DNA of 64,000 nt from Psococerastis gibbosa (GCA_963971405.1 OZ020486.1:10997419-11061418), one strand, 5' to 3'; positions 43,028-55,620 are shown, numbered from the stretch's first letter. The notes: generated by a model not told the origin, from the letters alone. Program-made: numbers and translations.

Positions 43028-43240
43028 ATTTAATAAGGACTTTTTATTTTTCTATTACTAAGCCAACCTAGCGGAGTTAGGGCTATAAAGCCCTCTCTTA
43101 CACTCAACTAGGAAGGCCCAGGACCGCCTGCTTTACATGCCCTCCGAAGTATGGCCCGAAAATGTAGGAAGTGCAGGACTCGAACCAACAACCTTTCGGG
43201 TGAAAGTCAGAGTCCGTACCACTTCGCTACATGTCCTGAC
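43028..43240 (-). mobile_element. SINE S, copy 6
   Basis: Near full length, with A box, B box and body; the tail is short. Confidence 0.85.
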
Positions 43241-43244
43241 TTGT

Positions 43245-43365
43245 TAAAATTGATCAATAACAATAGAGTAAAATCACGCTTTGCAAACAATAACAAACTA
43301 AAATTAAACAATGTCGTCGTCTGGAGATGATAAATAATTTTAATTAATTTCTTGAGAAAAAACAA
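43245..43365. repeat. MITE D remnant
   Basis: AAATTGATCAATAACAATAG and AACAAACTAAAATTAAACAA match the middle of D1 and D2; the arms are gone. Confidence 0.45.
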
Positions 43366-44129
43366 ATTATTTCATAATTTAAATCATAACATTTCTTGTA
43401 GATTGTAAAATTAAAAGAAAGACGGCGGGCAAACTTACAAAATTGGAAAAAATTGAAAACAAAAATCGTCAATTATTGACAAGTGGAATGAGGTGTAAAA
43501 ATATAAATGCAACATTGATGATTTTCCGTCATTGACATTATCAAATTTGAAGAAAAAGTGGAATAGCCGCCTTATAATTATGATAAGATTCGCTTGCTTC
43601 AATCGCAAGGCACTTGAAATCAAACCACGTGGTGTCAGTTACTCTACGATGCCCATTGTTGGATTTTCATCGCCTTCCGTGGCAAATTATGTAGTCTACA
43701 CGATAAATTAATTCGTCGGCTCAAACATGCAACAAAGAATGAAAATATGGACAGCTTCACACGAATCAACAGTAGTTTATTAAAATTAAAATTTTAAATT
43801 TTAAATTTTATTGACAGAATGGTTGGCCCCAATTAAAGTATTTTCGACGTCATTAATATAAAATTGACTAACGGGTTAGTTTGTAATTATATTGCAATGG
43901 GGCCTACAAAATTATTTATGACAGTTATTTCTCAGAAACTATTTTTTTTAATTGTAGTGTCACTCCTCATAATGCCACTGATTGTTTCTTTGGAAAATTA
44001 AGCAGTTTAATAAAATGGGGTTAAATCACATTATCCTGTAGCTATTGTATGATAAAGGTATAAAACTTATATACCTTATATAACTTTTATAATAAAAGTC
44101 ACAGAAAAGTGAAATCAACGCAACAAGGT

Positions 44130-44990
44130 GAAGAACCGGTCCGAGTTTACTCGAACAAGCTTTACAATTTATCAATTACTAGATAGAGAAAATGAGTACT
44201 TTCATGGTAAATAATATTCCTATAGTTAAATTTCGGACATCGCGGGGGGGGGGGGGGGGGGGTTTGTCCACCTGACGTCACTGCAGGTGAAGTAAATTCT
44301 AGATAGGTCAGACACTACATTACATTACCACACAGTAATAATAGCATGGCACGCAATGCATTTGAGCGTGATTTTTCATTTTTTCAAAAACATTTTTTTT
44401 TGCACAAACCAAATAGTTTTTTGGCAAAGCAACCTTTCCGGTTTCGTTACTCAATTTAACACCTAAAACATGCCTAAAGGTAGAAATAATCGATATATAG
44501 GTTTCACTGAAAAATTATTTTTTAGTCATTTTACATTAAAAATTAGTTATTTTTATTTTTTTACCCCCAGAAGCAAACTATCAAGGGGTAAGCGACCCCC
44601 CGCATTTTGTTAAAATTAATAACGACTACAATATATGCGAATTTAAAAGAAATCCTTGGAGACGTTTTTGAGAAATAATTTTTTTAGACGTTTTTTTGGA
44701 GTTTTTTGAGAATAAAACCCTCCCAACTTGAGTTAGCCCAAAATAAAAAAAACTGTCTCGAGGCATGATTTTTGTAAGCCTACAGGCAAAATTTCATCAA
44801 AATCGGCTTAGTAGGTTCCCCGGAAATAGATGAACAGACAGACAGACAGAGCGACAGACAGACATTTCGTAAAAACCACTTTTTTGGGTTCCTGGGACCT
44901 CAAAACGTATAATTCCGTTGAAATCTCGAAATCGGAAATTTCGACCATCACAAAGCTTTCCTTATACTACGCATAAATTGGAAAGCAATA
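44130..44990 (+). mobile_element. Element F, copy 2
   Basis: TIR-bounded core 44159-44985, 827 bp, with a G run of about 20 near 44237. Confidence 0.75.
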
Positions 44991-44994
44991 ATTA

Positions 44995-46160
44995 AATTTA
45001 CATTGATTTAATAGACCTATTGACTGATGGAAGTTTTAAATTGCTTATGTAAGGTACATTTTATATTTCAATCCATGACTTTTCTCCCGTTAATACGGGA
45101 GTTTGAGTACTCCTTAATACGTTTTTTTTTGTGTGTGTGTGGGGGGGGGGGGGGGGTAAAATTGATGATCAAATCCGAATATAAATATAAATAAAATGTA
45201 ACTGCCTCAGGTTCACCCATTCTTTGGGGCTTTCGGTTGCTTTAAATTTGTATGTATGAATTTTAATAGGGGTACTCACTATCTAGTTGTATAATATAAC
45301 ATTTATAAATAAATACGTGTATGCTAATAAAATAATTTCTATGGCATTTCTTACTTATTTTTTTTTTTTTGTTATTTACTCTATTAAACTGTACTTTTTA
45401 TTTTTTATAGAAACATATCACCACTATCTAAATGTTGAACAAATAAATTTTAATCGGTGTGTAAAAAAAAATCATTTGTGGCCCTTTAAATTAAATATAG
45501 TCTTGAAATATTATAGTCTTATCCAAATCATTCAAATAACAGGAGTTGGCATGTTTGTGCACTTCTCATTCTGCAGACTATTTGTTTCTATTGTACAGCC
45601 ATTTCAACTGTAGGTTTGATAGAGTGATAAACTGTGCCAATATGTAAGTAGATTTTTTGCTGCTATTTCATGTCACAGAAAATTCTCAGAGAATTTTGCA
45701 TTGCAACCATAAGGTAGGGGTAGAGTATTCAGATTACTGTAGGTGCGGTATATTACAAAGCCGCTAATAACCGTTTTTGGCTCTCAGTCAAGTTTAGAAA
45801 GAAGCGGAAAGACATCGGAAAACAGTACAGCTTTAGTTTTCATTTAAATTTCAGCCAAATTTTAACATATATAGCTTAATAGGCATTAATTAAAAAAAAA
45901 ATTATTTAGTAGCAATTCAGAACCCTTTCTTCTTGAACAAAATCGATAACCACGGGAAATAGAAGTCGTACGTCATAATAGATATCACAAAAAATGTTTC
46001 CCTACATTTTGATGAATAATATAATGTTTTTATATTATTTTATATATATATATTAATATACATAATTCAATATAGTAAGTGGCAGCCCCGTACAAACGAT
46101 TGATAACATTTTATAGAAGGTCCCCATCACTAGCCGCTTCATTTGCAAAAGAAGCTCTAT
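44995..46160. other. AT-rich spacer
   Basis: A G run near 45142 and a 108-codon frame of very low complexity (45287-45613); not taken as a gene. Confidence 0.4.
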
Positions 46161-46163
46161 AGA

Positions 46164-46232
46164 GGTAACTGTGGGCAAACTACGCTGAGTTGAACCATAC
46201 GTCACAGCTGAAAAATCAGGGTACGTTGACTG
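46164..46232. repeat. Half of MITE B
   Basis: TACGCTGAGTTGAACCATAC and GGTACGTTGACTGAG only; the other arm is replaced by the LINE that follows. Confidence 0.5.
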
Positions 46233-46252
46233 AGATGGTTGAGATTTATAAC

Positions 46253-46850
46253 GATTTATAGTGGACAGCGAATACAAGTACAAGTACCAAGGCAGGAGTA
46301 CTTGCCCCATTTACAGATTTTTTACGTCCAGCAGTGGCATCTGGATTTTAAAACATCAGGGAAAGGGCAGTTGTACAAGGCCTTTCAAATATACCCCCCT
46401 CGGAAGCCATGGTTTTTGAAACTAATAGACACCCCCATGTCCATGTCAACCACTATTTGCCGGCTCAGGTCCAACCACGGACTAAGCCCGAGTTATCTTT
46501 ACCAACCATTACGGCTAAGTTCAAACCCCCATGCACTCACTGCGGAGGGGATTACGGCGACTTCCAACACTTAATTTTGGAGTGCCCCAATTTTTCCACC
46601 CATCGAGAAATTTTTTTTGACAGTTTAATACCACTTATTACATCACCTTTCAATTATCAACAGATTTTAAGCAGTTATGAGTTATTCCATTTACTCCACA
46701 ATTTCATACAAACTTGTTCCATATCCGTCTAGCATACACCAAACTAATATAAATAAAACAAATAAATTAACTCCATAGCCATATACATCAAAACCTGAGG
46801 ATGGCCGAATGATGTAATCAAGGCAAAAAAAAAAAAAAAAAAAAAAAAAA
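46253..46850 (+). mobile_element. LINE 3' end with poly-A
   Basis: RNase H-like end and Cys-His tail of a Jockey/I-type LINE: KGQLYKAFQIYPPRKPWFLK, STTICRLRSNHGLSPSYL, then after a frameshift PCTHCGGDYGDFQHLILECP. About 26 A close it, directly before the 46897 exon. Confidence 0.8.
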
Positions 46851-46896
46851 GCTGTAATTATAGTTGTGATTTATAGCTGTCGTCTTTTCGTTCCAG

Positions 46897-47879
46897 TGAA
46901 GTCTGAATCAGCTATGACTAAATCAGTAATTTCTGAATCAATGCTGTCAGAACAAATGTCTCAAGAATTGATGTCTGAATCATGGATGTCTGATTTAATG
47001 ATGACTAAATCATGGTTTCCTGATCCATATATTTCAAAACTAGCGATGTCAGAATCAGCGATTTCTAATGAAGTAATGCCTGAATCAATGATGTCAGACC
47101 TAATTATCTCCAAATCATTTTTGTCAGAGCCATTCATTTATAATGATGCGATGTCTGAATCAGTGATGCCTAAAGAAGTGATGTCTGAACTAATTATGCC
47201 GAAATCATTTTTGTCGGAACCATTCATTTATAATGATGTGATTTCTGAATCAGTGATGCCTAAAGAAGTGATGTCTGAACTAAGTATGCCCAAATCATTT
47301 TTGTTAGAACCATTGTTTTATAAAGAAGCCGTAATATCTGAATCCGTGAATTCTGAAGTAGCGATGTCTGAATCAGTAATGCCTACAGAAGTGATATCTG
47401 AATTTGTTATGTCCAAATCATTGTCGTCAGAACCATTAATTTCTGAAGAAGTGACGTCTGAATCAGTGATGTGTAAAGAAGTGACATCTAAATTTGTGAA
47501 AACTGAATCTGTGATGCCTGGATCAGTGAAGCCTGATGAAGTGGTCATCAGCTTTTCAACTAACCCTGTTGCTTGTATTTGTCCCCCCAAATTACAACGC
47601 TGCAGCGCCAAACTCTGCCTCATCTCATTGACAAATCAAGTGCGTAAGAAATTTTTGAAAAAATTGCGTTTTTGGAGATCGAGGCCAGGGTTTATCACTA
47701 CTGCCTGTAACAGTACATTTGAAGTTCGGGGAAATGAAGTAGGTGTAGAAATGGATCCTTGCGCTATTGTGTTGATATTACAAAAATTGGGTTATTCAGA
47801 CACCTTTCAAGCCAATAGTCAAAGCAGTCTTATCAATACGTGGGTCTTCAGAAAGACTAAGAAATACGATACTTACTAA
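46897..47879 (+). CDS. Unknown repeat-rich exon, 327 codons
   Basis: A good 3' splice site (pyrimidine-rich stretch ending TTCCAG at 46896) opens a frame that runs to TAA at 47877-47879. The first in-frame ATG is at 46914, giving 321 residues if it is the start. Two parts: residues before about 47530 are a degenerate tandem repeat of 30 residues (90 bp) built of 10-residue units such as MSESVMPKEV, MSELIMPKSF and LSEPFIYNDA. The rest is a non-repetitive basic C-terminal region with CICPPKLQRC, RKKFLKKLRFWRSRPGF and EVGVEMDPCAIVLILQKLGY. I do not recognise it. It is the only long plus-strand frame in the window. Upstream exons, if any, are hidden behind a LINE end at 46253-46850. It may be a lineage-specific host gene or a chance frame in a minisatellite; the intact non-repeat end favours a gene. 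Confidence 0.5.
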
Positions 47880-48266
47880 ACCAATATTTGTTATTTTTGA
47901 CAAATTACTGTAGCTAACTTATGCCATATTATGATTAAGCTGGTAAATCTTACAATACCTTAATTTTTTATACAATATTACCTACTTGTACTGTATTATA
48001 CAATAAGCTTTTGTTGTAATATTGGAAAAAAATGAGGGTATCAAGACGATAGTCAAAACGATCTTACCTTAAGGTGAGTCTTTGAAGAAGACCCATAAAT
48101 GTGATACATGCTAAACAGTTTTTTTATATCTTTCACTAATTACTGTATTCTACTTAAGATACAGGTCTATTTGACTGCTATTGCCTGATGATGCAGCTTA
48201 AACTTCTTTAAAATAGTATAACCCACTTATGAAATAGACCTGTATTGCAGTGAACTCCTATGGGCA

Positions 48267-48402
48267 TACTATAGCGATTATTTTTAATCTTAACCTGGGA
48301 CTAAAAATGTAAACAAGATACTTTTACAATGGAACTATCTATTAAAAATTATTTTGTTTACATTTTTAACCCCAGGAATAAGTTAATACTAAACGCCATA
48401 GT
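48267..48402. repeat. Foldback MITE J, best copy
   Basis: Arms CACTATAGCG and CGCCATAGTG at the ends, then CTAAAAATGTAAACAAGAT against TTTTGTTTACATTTTTAAC. Confidence 0.7.
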
Positions 48403-48404
48403 GG

Positions 48405-50735
48405 GCCCGCTGGTACAGCAAAGAACTATTTATCTTAATCGTCTAAGCCTACATAATTTAAGAGTCTACTTGTATCAATAATACCCACAATAAAGTAAAC
48501 TCACTCGAATCAGAGTAGGTACTAGATACCTATTGAGATGTCTTAATAGGTAGTCTTTTGTGATCCTTGGTTCAATCTGACACTTTATTTTAATATAATT
48601 ATGTTACTGCGCAAGTTATTTATTATGTAATAAATGCGGGGGATGCTGGAATCTGTGAATTAAATCATTATTTATTTATTATTTTATGCATCATATCAAA
48701 AACACATTTTAATGGAGTTTGTGATATATCCCGGACATTCATTGCATAGTGACCGGGGAAACTATGAAACATGTAAGGTAAATTGAGTTCATTAGTAAGA
48801 ATTTCTTTCCAAAATGTATATTGATATACATGATCAAATTCTGGGGATTGCATTATAACCAAATTTTATTTAGTTTGATATAAAAGTTGTCCGATTTGAA
48901 CATGGGGTGACCAAATTTACCGAATTACCTATCCTTTGAAAGAAAATTTATATTTTTTATAACTTTATAACTACTTCTGTAAGTTATCGTACTCTTGACG
49001 AGATACATGTTAATAATAATAGGCTAATTGTAGTGTAGCCTACAATAATGTAATTAATCATAATGATTTCTGTAGGTATCTTATAAGCAATTGTTAAAAT
49101 CTATACGAACGCGTGCACGTTTTCGATGTCGAGAGTCTCCGCACGTGGAATAAGAGAACATTTTTAAGGCAAGAGTGGCAGTAGTTGCTTCTGGAAGTCT
49201 AGGAATACTCATCGTTTGAGGTTCACTTTACCACAGTATTGGTCAAATGATTGGAACCGTATATATACACAATGAATTGAGTGACAAAAGAGTTTGGCAC
49301 CCAAGCCACGAGCAACGAGTTTGTGTAATGGGAGGCCGAAATCAAATTACACAGAAATATTGTAAATAGTCGCTGAGTTCAATGATACGTCACAACGGAA
49401 AAATCACTGTAAGTTGACTGGGGCATACTTTACAGTGTTATGTGAGCAACAGCCAGATTAAAAATTATATATGTGTGCGAAAATCGCGAACAGATCATTT
49501 CTAAGATGACGGTTGTTCGTGTAACACTTGTTGCACTGTATGCCTATCTATGCACCGAGAATTATCTGCTGTGACGTATGGCTCAACTTTACTTGCATGA
49601 AAGTTGGGCAGTAATCAACGTTATTTTTTAATTTAAAATAACACATTCTACCATATTATTGTTGTATTTATTTTCCCATCTTTTAATAACTGACAAAGTT
49701 TGAATATTATTGTATAATATAATCAGCTTGCAATTACCGTACCTATCAATCAATATCTATGTATCAATATTGTTTTTGTATGCCATTTTTTAATAACTGT
49801 ATGGTAATTACGATAGTCTACCTAGTCTACAATCAGGTTATTTACTTAATACAACTTCAAGTCATTGCAAATACCCAAATCAAATTAATTTCATTTAAAT
49901 TTCGCCATCAAGTTGGAAAATAAATTTGAAAAGTGAATTTCTTAACATTTCTCCGATGAAGTTTAAATTATTTTTAAACAGTTTGTCCAGTAGGCATAGA
50001 ATGGGGTATACCAGTTTAAATCTTATTTCCGGGGTTATATTGGTAACTAGTGCTAAGTCTACAGAAACTTAACCTTATTATTATTTTTGTTGACCCTTAG
50101 TTTATTCTTTCCATTTAGATTTTAGATTAATTTACTCCAGCTACTAGGTAGACTATCATATTCAGGACCTGAATCATTTCATAATAAACAAATCTATTAA
50201 GCATCTACAGTGTGTTAATTTCTATACATCGAGCATAGTATAGTCATTTGAAATTAATTAATGAAATAATTATAAATTAATTAAATAATTAGTTATTACT
50301 GCAGTCTTGTACAGAACATGTACAGAAATTTCATTGATATTACATAGTAGTTTTTATTTTTCCTCTCAAAATCCGATTCTATCTAGTACCAAGCCATTTC
50401 ATTTCGGGCGGAGGGGGGTTGAACCCCCGTGTTAACCCCTTGCCTCGGCCTTGTGTAGAAGTATGAATAAGTGGCGTCAACATGTATGGTACTCAAGGGC
50501 AGAAGTCGCACCACCTTACAAAAGAAGGGGCTGAGTACCCCCTGAACAATTTACAGGCTAATTCCAAATACATACCCCGGTAGTGGAATGTTGTTGGTGC
50601 TCAAATTTTTTCCCACAATGAAGTATAAAAAATTACTAGTGAGTGGGATATAGGCCCTATCCTATTTTAACATAGCCCATATAGCCCCACTATCGTATAT
50701 TCTTACACAACAAAGCTAATCAAAAATCCAATTCT
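48405..50735. other. Mostly unassigned AT-rich spacer
   Basis: Apart from MITE B copy 3 nothing is recognised. A GGGGGTTGAACCCCC palindrome near 50414 recalls the MITE I interior. Confidence 0.4.
49364..49592. repeat. Foldback MITE B, copy 3
   Basis: CACTGTAAGTTGACTGGGGC and the right end GTGACGTATGGCTCAAC; the arms are more diverged. Confidence 0.6.
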
Positions 50736-50739
50736 ACGC

Positions 50740-51012
50740 AGTCTACCCAGGGCCATCAGTGTTGCGGCGTTCAGGACCACGACGGGCCATGACTACCTCG
50801 CTGCACACCTCAACCGCATTGGAGTCCGCGATTCCTGCGCTTGCGACCTATGTGGACATCCCCGCATGGACGCTGAACACCTCTCGTCGTGCCCGGCAAT
50901 CGACCACACGCCGACAAATGAAAAAATGAAAATGAAAAATGAAAAGATCGCACGTCGCTACTGGTCAGCGCGTCACCAAATGGCCGACATGCCAAGGGTG
51001 GGCGTTGGCTAG
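50740..51012 (+). mobile_element. LINE C-terminal fragment
   Basis: AAFRTTTGHDYLAAHLNRIG, CACDLCGHPRMDAEHLSSCP and YWSARHQMADMPRVGVG end a R1/Jockey-like LINE ORF; a TAAG tail follows at 51011. Confidence 0.8.
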
Positions 51013-51770
51013 TAAGTAAGTATATTCTAACACAGCCATTGGCATTTGGAAACATTATAAAGTAGAGACCTCCCTGAACCCCTTGTATGGAGCAATTTGA
51101 ATAAGTCTTGGTCTGTAAAATTAATATCTGAGTAGTGGAGTTCTCGAAAAAATTTTGCCAAGTCGGCACCATTGCTAACTATGAATAAATCACCTTTTTA
51201 CAGTTTTACGTCAAACAAACAACAAAAAAAAAACGTAACCATCGTCAAGTATTATTTTATTCACAACGAGTGACCGTAAGTTTTACAAAGGTAATAAGGA
51301 GACTATTATGTATACCAAAGATGTCATGCGTTTATCCAAATTATTCTTCTTCTGCTTCTTTATCTACCCTGATGCAACCCCCTTCAGGGTGTCTACGATT
51401 TTTACTTCGGCATGGGCTCAACTATGTAACTAATATAGCGTCAAATCTACGTGTTGCACTTTCTATGATAATATGAATGAGAGGACTTCCTGCTAATTAC
51501 GGTCGATTCTGAACCACCTGTCTTATGTCTCTCACATGAATAATTATTTATAATTAGGCAGATGTGAACAGGTGGTAGAATGGGACCCATAACTTCTTTC
51601 ATGAAAGTCCATATAACTATCCACTTCGCTACTGTTTTCACTAGGAACTAAATAACCGCCTCACACAATTACCAAATCCCACTGGCCAACAAGTGTGAAA
51701 AAGCTGATAGGTTACTGATTTCATAATATCTATCTTGTACATGGTTATTGAGGCCATCGAACATAGCAGT

Positions 51771-51983
51771 AAATAAATATTGATTTTTTTTCTATTACTA
51801 TAAGCCAACCTAGCGGAGTTAGGGCTATAAAGCACTCTCTTATACTCAACTAGGAAGACCCTGAGACCGCTTGCTTTGCATGCCTTCCAAATCATGGCCA
51901 GAAAAGGTAGCAAGTCTGGGACTCGAACCAACAACATTTCGGGGGAAAATCGGAGTCTGTACCACAAATTTGCATGTCCTGGC
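51771..51983 (-). mobile_element. SINE S, copy 7
   Basis: Diverged copy with B box GGTTCGAGTCC and the tail remnant AAATAAATA at the left. Confidence 0.8.
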
Positions 51984-52120
51984 CGTATATTGAATGCACA
52001 ATATTTTGAGATTGGCCGGACTGAAGGTTGCAGCAAATTGAGAACCGATAAGAACCACTGTACGTTTACACAAACTGTGGCCAATTGCATTAAGAGTCTA
52101 CGTTCCGTAGGAAATAGGCA

Positions 52121-52315
52121 AGGCCGTAGCCAAGGGAGGGGGGTTCATGGGGGTTCAACCCCCCCCCCCCCCCCCCGAAATGAAATGGCTTGATACTAGA
52201 TAGAATCGGATTTTGAGAGGCAAAGTAAAAGCCACTATGTTACACCCAATGAAATTTCTAACCCCCCCCCCCCCCCGAAAAAAAAATCCTGGCTACGGCC
52301 TTGGCAAATAGGTAC
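52121..52315. repeat. Inverted-repeat MITE with C runs, copy I3
   Basis: CAAGGCCGTAGCC and GGCTACGGCCTTG are perfect inverted ends. Two C runs of about 15-17 lie inside. AAATAGG occurs on both sides. Confidence 0.7.
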
Positions 52316-52329
52316 CCTAAAATCAGTTT

Positions 52330-53005
52330 TTTACAGACATCTTAATTTTTATTTAATTAACAGAGCAAGAAATTAAAGATCTGACTTATTTCAGTTCTGC
52401 ATTAAATGGAAAATTCGCAGTCAAGCTATAATTGTCACGAAAGTAAAAATGGGACTACTATTGCAAAAATGTTATATTTTGATTAAACAAAGTCATGGCA
52501 ATTCTAACCAAGTCAACGTTCGACGGCTAAAGGGTCACTAGACGCAACAGGACGAAAATTATTATATTAATATTATTAATTGCTCAGTTAAAAGGGGCAC
52601 ACTAATTGTCATATTCATGCAAATAAAGACGAAAGTCCCTAAGGCGCCCATTCCATTGACCGGCTAGGGCTATCTCCAAACACAGTGACGTGGTAGCAGA
52701 CATTCAAGACTTAGGCTGCGTTTCCACCGATCTCGCATTGCAGAATGCAAATGACATTGACGGAAATTAGAATTTTTTTTTATAGAAATCTATTAAAATT
52801 GGGTGTTTTTAATTTTTGGTACCGGCCGTAGCTCTTTCATAAAAATGATTGAGGGCTAAAATTTCTCGGGAAATAGGTACCATGAAAAAACTACAAAACC
52901 AAAAATTAATAATACCTTATTATATGATGCATAATAAATTGGTCTCCTACAACTTAAATCAACCAATATTTTAATAACTTGCTTAGTTACTTAAATAAAA
53001 AATTA
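52330..53005. repeat. Foldback element C, rearranged copy
   Basis: The right arm GAAAAAACTACAAAACC to TTGCTTAGTTACTTAA matches 16130-16250. A short left arm at 52340-52400 keeps AGAAATTAAAGATCTG. MITE D3 sits between. Confidence 0.5.
52642..52800. repeat. MITE D3, one arm
   Basis: Left end AGGCGCCCATTCC and arm as D1, then it jumps to the TATAGAAATCTATTAAAAT part. Internally deleted. Confidence 0.65.
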
Positions 53006-53009
53006 GAAG

Positions 53010-53014
53010 TATTA

Positions 53015-53054
<40 letters not shown>

Positions 53055-53340
53055 GGGGCCTTTCAGCCTGAATGGCGTCGACCTTTAATAGGTCTTTTGC
53101 CACCGTGGTTATCTCAGTCTTCCCATTTTGATACACCCACCAGTCCAATAAATTTTCTGATGGTGCCTATGGGGTCGTTTCTGATGGTTAACGCTTCTTC
53201 TCCTGGGTATTACATTTGGGGCTCTTAATCCGAAATCTTTCTGGATAATAACAGATGTTAGACGTGTGAATTCTATTGTATAATATTTACCGTCACCCAT
53301 GGCTAAGAGAGCTGTAAGTTACATGGTTGTGTAGTTCTAC
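53010..53340 (-). mobile_element. Probable retroposed LINE 3' end
   Basis: A run of about 37 T at 53017-53047 is a poly-A tail on the minus strand, following TGAAAGGCCCCGTGATTTA, a 3' UTR style of Jockey-like LINEs. A frame with VIIQKDFGLRAPNVIPRRRS is unrecognised. Confidence 0.5.
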
Positions 53341-53591
53341 AAAAATGGCACGATTATCTTTCCAACCCAGTCATTAGCCGGCTATTGTATTATTTTGTTA
53401 ATTTCACCTGTGCGTAGTTCCACCGCTGCTAGTAATAGAACCCTAATAGCATTTTTATGATGTAGGCTATACATACATTTGTTTGATCGTGATGGAGCAC
53501 TACTTACGCAGGTCAAGTAATTATAAATGAATACGAGCACTTCATTATTATCGTAGATACGCTAACGGAATGAAAGCAGGTCTATTTAGCA

Positions 53592-53760
53592 AAGGGTTCG
53601 TGGGACTTAAATTGCCTGTTGTCTTAATACTCATTCGAGCCATGGGCTTCATAGTCATCGAACAATTAGGATTGAGCCCATTGCCAGGGGAAGGGGGCCA
53701 ACTAACCCATTTTTAAATAGTAATACACCATTGCCATTAACCTTTAGATCAGGATGGTCT
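53592..53760. repeat. Palindromic repeat K, copy 1
   Basis: AAAGGGTTCGTGGGACTT and CCAACTAACCCATTTTTAAA resemble the ends of 55312-55545. Confidence 0.5.
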
Positions 53761-54149
53761 AGGTAGAGTTTTATATAGGAAAGAAAAGGCATTCGAGCAG
53801 GTTAAAAATATTTTTTTAATCTTCGGGCTACCCAATGCTCAATTCTAAGATCAGTCATTGAAAAAATGTACCATCTATAGGGGGCTCCAGAATTTAAAAA
53901 AAAAAATGATCGAACGTCACATCTCTCTTATAATATAATCATATTATATTGTAATACATTATATTATATTATAAAATGGCCAAGATAGCTACTTAATTCC
54001 CAACCACTGTGTGTTAAGCGACGATAATAAAATATAATAAATGTCGTCTAAGTCTAACCATAAGCCAAACCGATAGCGGTGGGGAAAATGTCAAAGGAAA
54101 TGACAAAGGTAGTCAAAGGAAATGTGGCAAAGTTAAGAGTTACAACAAA

Positions 54150-55010
54150 GAACCGGTCCGTGTTTACTCGAACATGCTTTCCAATTTATCTATTAGTAGA
54201 TAGAGATAATGAGTTATTTCATAGTAAATAGTTTCCTTATGGTTAAATTTAGGAACCCCCACGGGGGGGGGGGGGGGTCCATCTGATGCCCCTCTCTTCC
54301 AAAGCACTGAATTACTAGATGGATTTGTATATTATAGAACGGGCAGACATTAGCACGCAGTATTAATAGCACGGCACGCAATGTATTGCAGCGTGAATTT
54401 TCCATCATTATTTCAAAAAACATTTTTTTGCCCAAAACAAACACTTTTTGGGAAAGTAACCTGTCCTGTTTCGTTACTCTTTTTAACACCTAATACATGC
54501 CTGAAGGTAGAAATCATCGATAGAAAGGTTCCGCAGAAAAATTATTTTTTAGTCATTTTTCATGAAAATTTAGTTATTTTTATTTTTTTACCCTTAAAAC
54601 CAAACCATCAAAGGGCAAGCGACCCACCGCATTTTGTTAAAATTAAAAATGACTACAATATATGTGAATTTAAAAGAAATCGTTGGAGCCGTTTTTTAGA
54701 AATAATTGTTTTTTTAGACGTTATTTTGGAGTTTTTTGAGAATAAAACCCCCTGAAATTGAGTTGGCAAAAAAAAATGGTCCTAAGGTATGATTTTTGTG
54801 AACCTACATGCCAGATTTAATCAAAATCGACCAATTAGTTTGCCGGGAAATTGATAAACAGACAGAGTGACAGAGCGACAGGCAGAGTAAAAACCACATT
54901 TTTTGGTTCTTGGACCTCAAAACGTGTAAATCCGTAGAAACCTCGGAAACGTCAATTTCGACCATCCCAAAGCTTTCCTTATACTACGTATAAATTGGAA
55001 AGCAAAAAGG
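54150..55010 (+). mobile_element. Element F, copy 3
   Basis: TIR-bounded core 54176-55003, 828 bp, G run near 54262. The 124-codon frame inside is not kept open in the other two copies. Confidence 0.75.
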
Positions 55011-55224
55011 AAAATAATTGAAAATTGAAACAAATGAACCATTCAACAGGCAGGGTTTACAAAAAATCGCAGAAGTTCTGCTAACTCGGTGGGTCCCTGG
55101 CAATCTCCCTAGCTTACTTTTTACTACGTTTGTATTATTGTATTATGGCGGGAACATTCCACTTAATTATCGTCACAGCTGTAGAATTGTTGATTGACTG
55201 GATGCCTTTCTTACCCACCTGTGG

Positions 55225-55620
55225 GCCTACTATGCTGTTTAGTATTAACATATCCTCGGGGTTGAAAATGTAAAAAAAAAACAATTTTTAATAGCACTTT
55301 CCACTAATTTAACAAAGGGTTAGTTGGACTTACATTGCCTGCTGTGTTAATAGTTTTTAGAGGCATGGGCCTTATAGTCAGCAACTTAGAACAATTATTA
55401 GGGAAGGGCCCGCCCCACTTCCCCTGACAATGGGCTTCGCATGTGCCTCTGATAACTATTAACATAGCATGCAATGTTAGTCCAACTAACCCATTATTAA
55501 GTAGTATTACATCATTGCTCTTAACCTTTACCAATAGAGCACTTATCATTCTAATATTGTCTCGTACACAGTTTTTAGCCCAGTTAAGATTAAAAATAAT
55601 CACCATAGAATGCCCGCTGT
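55225..55620. repeat. Foldback MITE J, copy 4, split by repeat K
   Basis: The J start (CTACTATGCTGTTTAG) and end (AAGATTAAAAATAATCACC) are separated by a palindrome of K (GGGTTAGTTGGACTTACATT against AATGTTAGTCCAACTAACCC). Confidence 0.6.

Noticed and set aside
47318-47623. Minus-strand frame with ITDSDI repeats
   Set aside because: A 90-bp repeat keeps all frames in step, so an antisense frame stays open by chance; it lacks the splice site and non-repeat domain of the plus frame.
51641-52193. Frames of 105-149 codons on both strands
   Set aside because: They overlap SINE S copy 7 and a C-run MITE and have no family features.
54381-54755. 124-codon frame in element F
   Set aside because: The matching frame is broken in both other copies, so it is not a conserved transposon protein.
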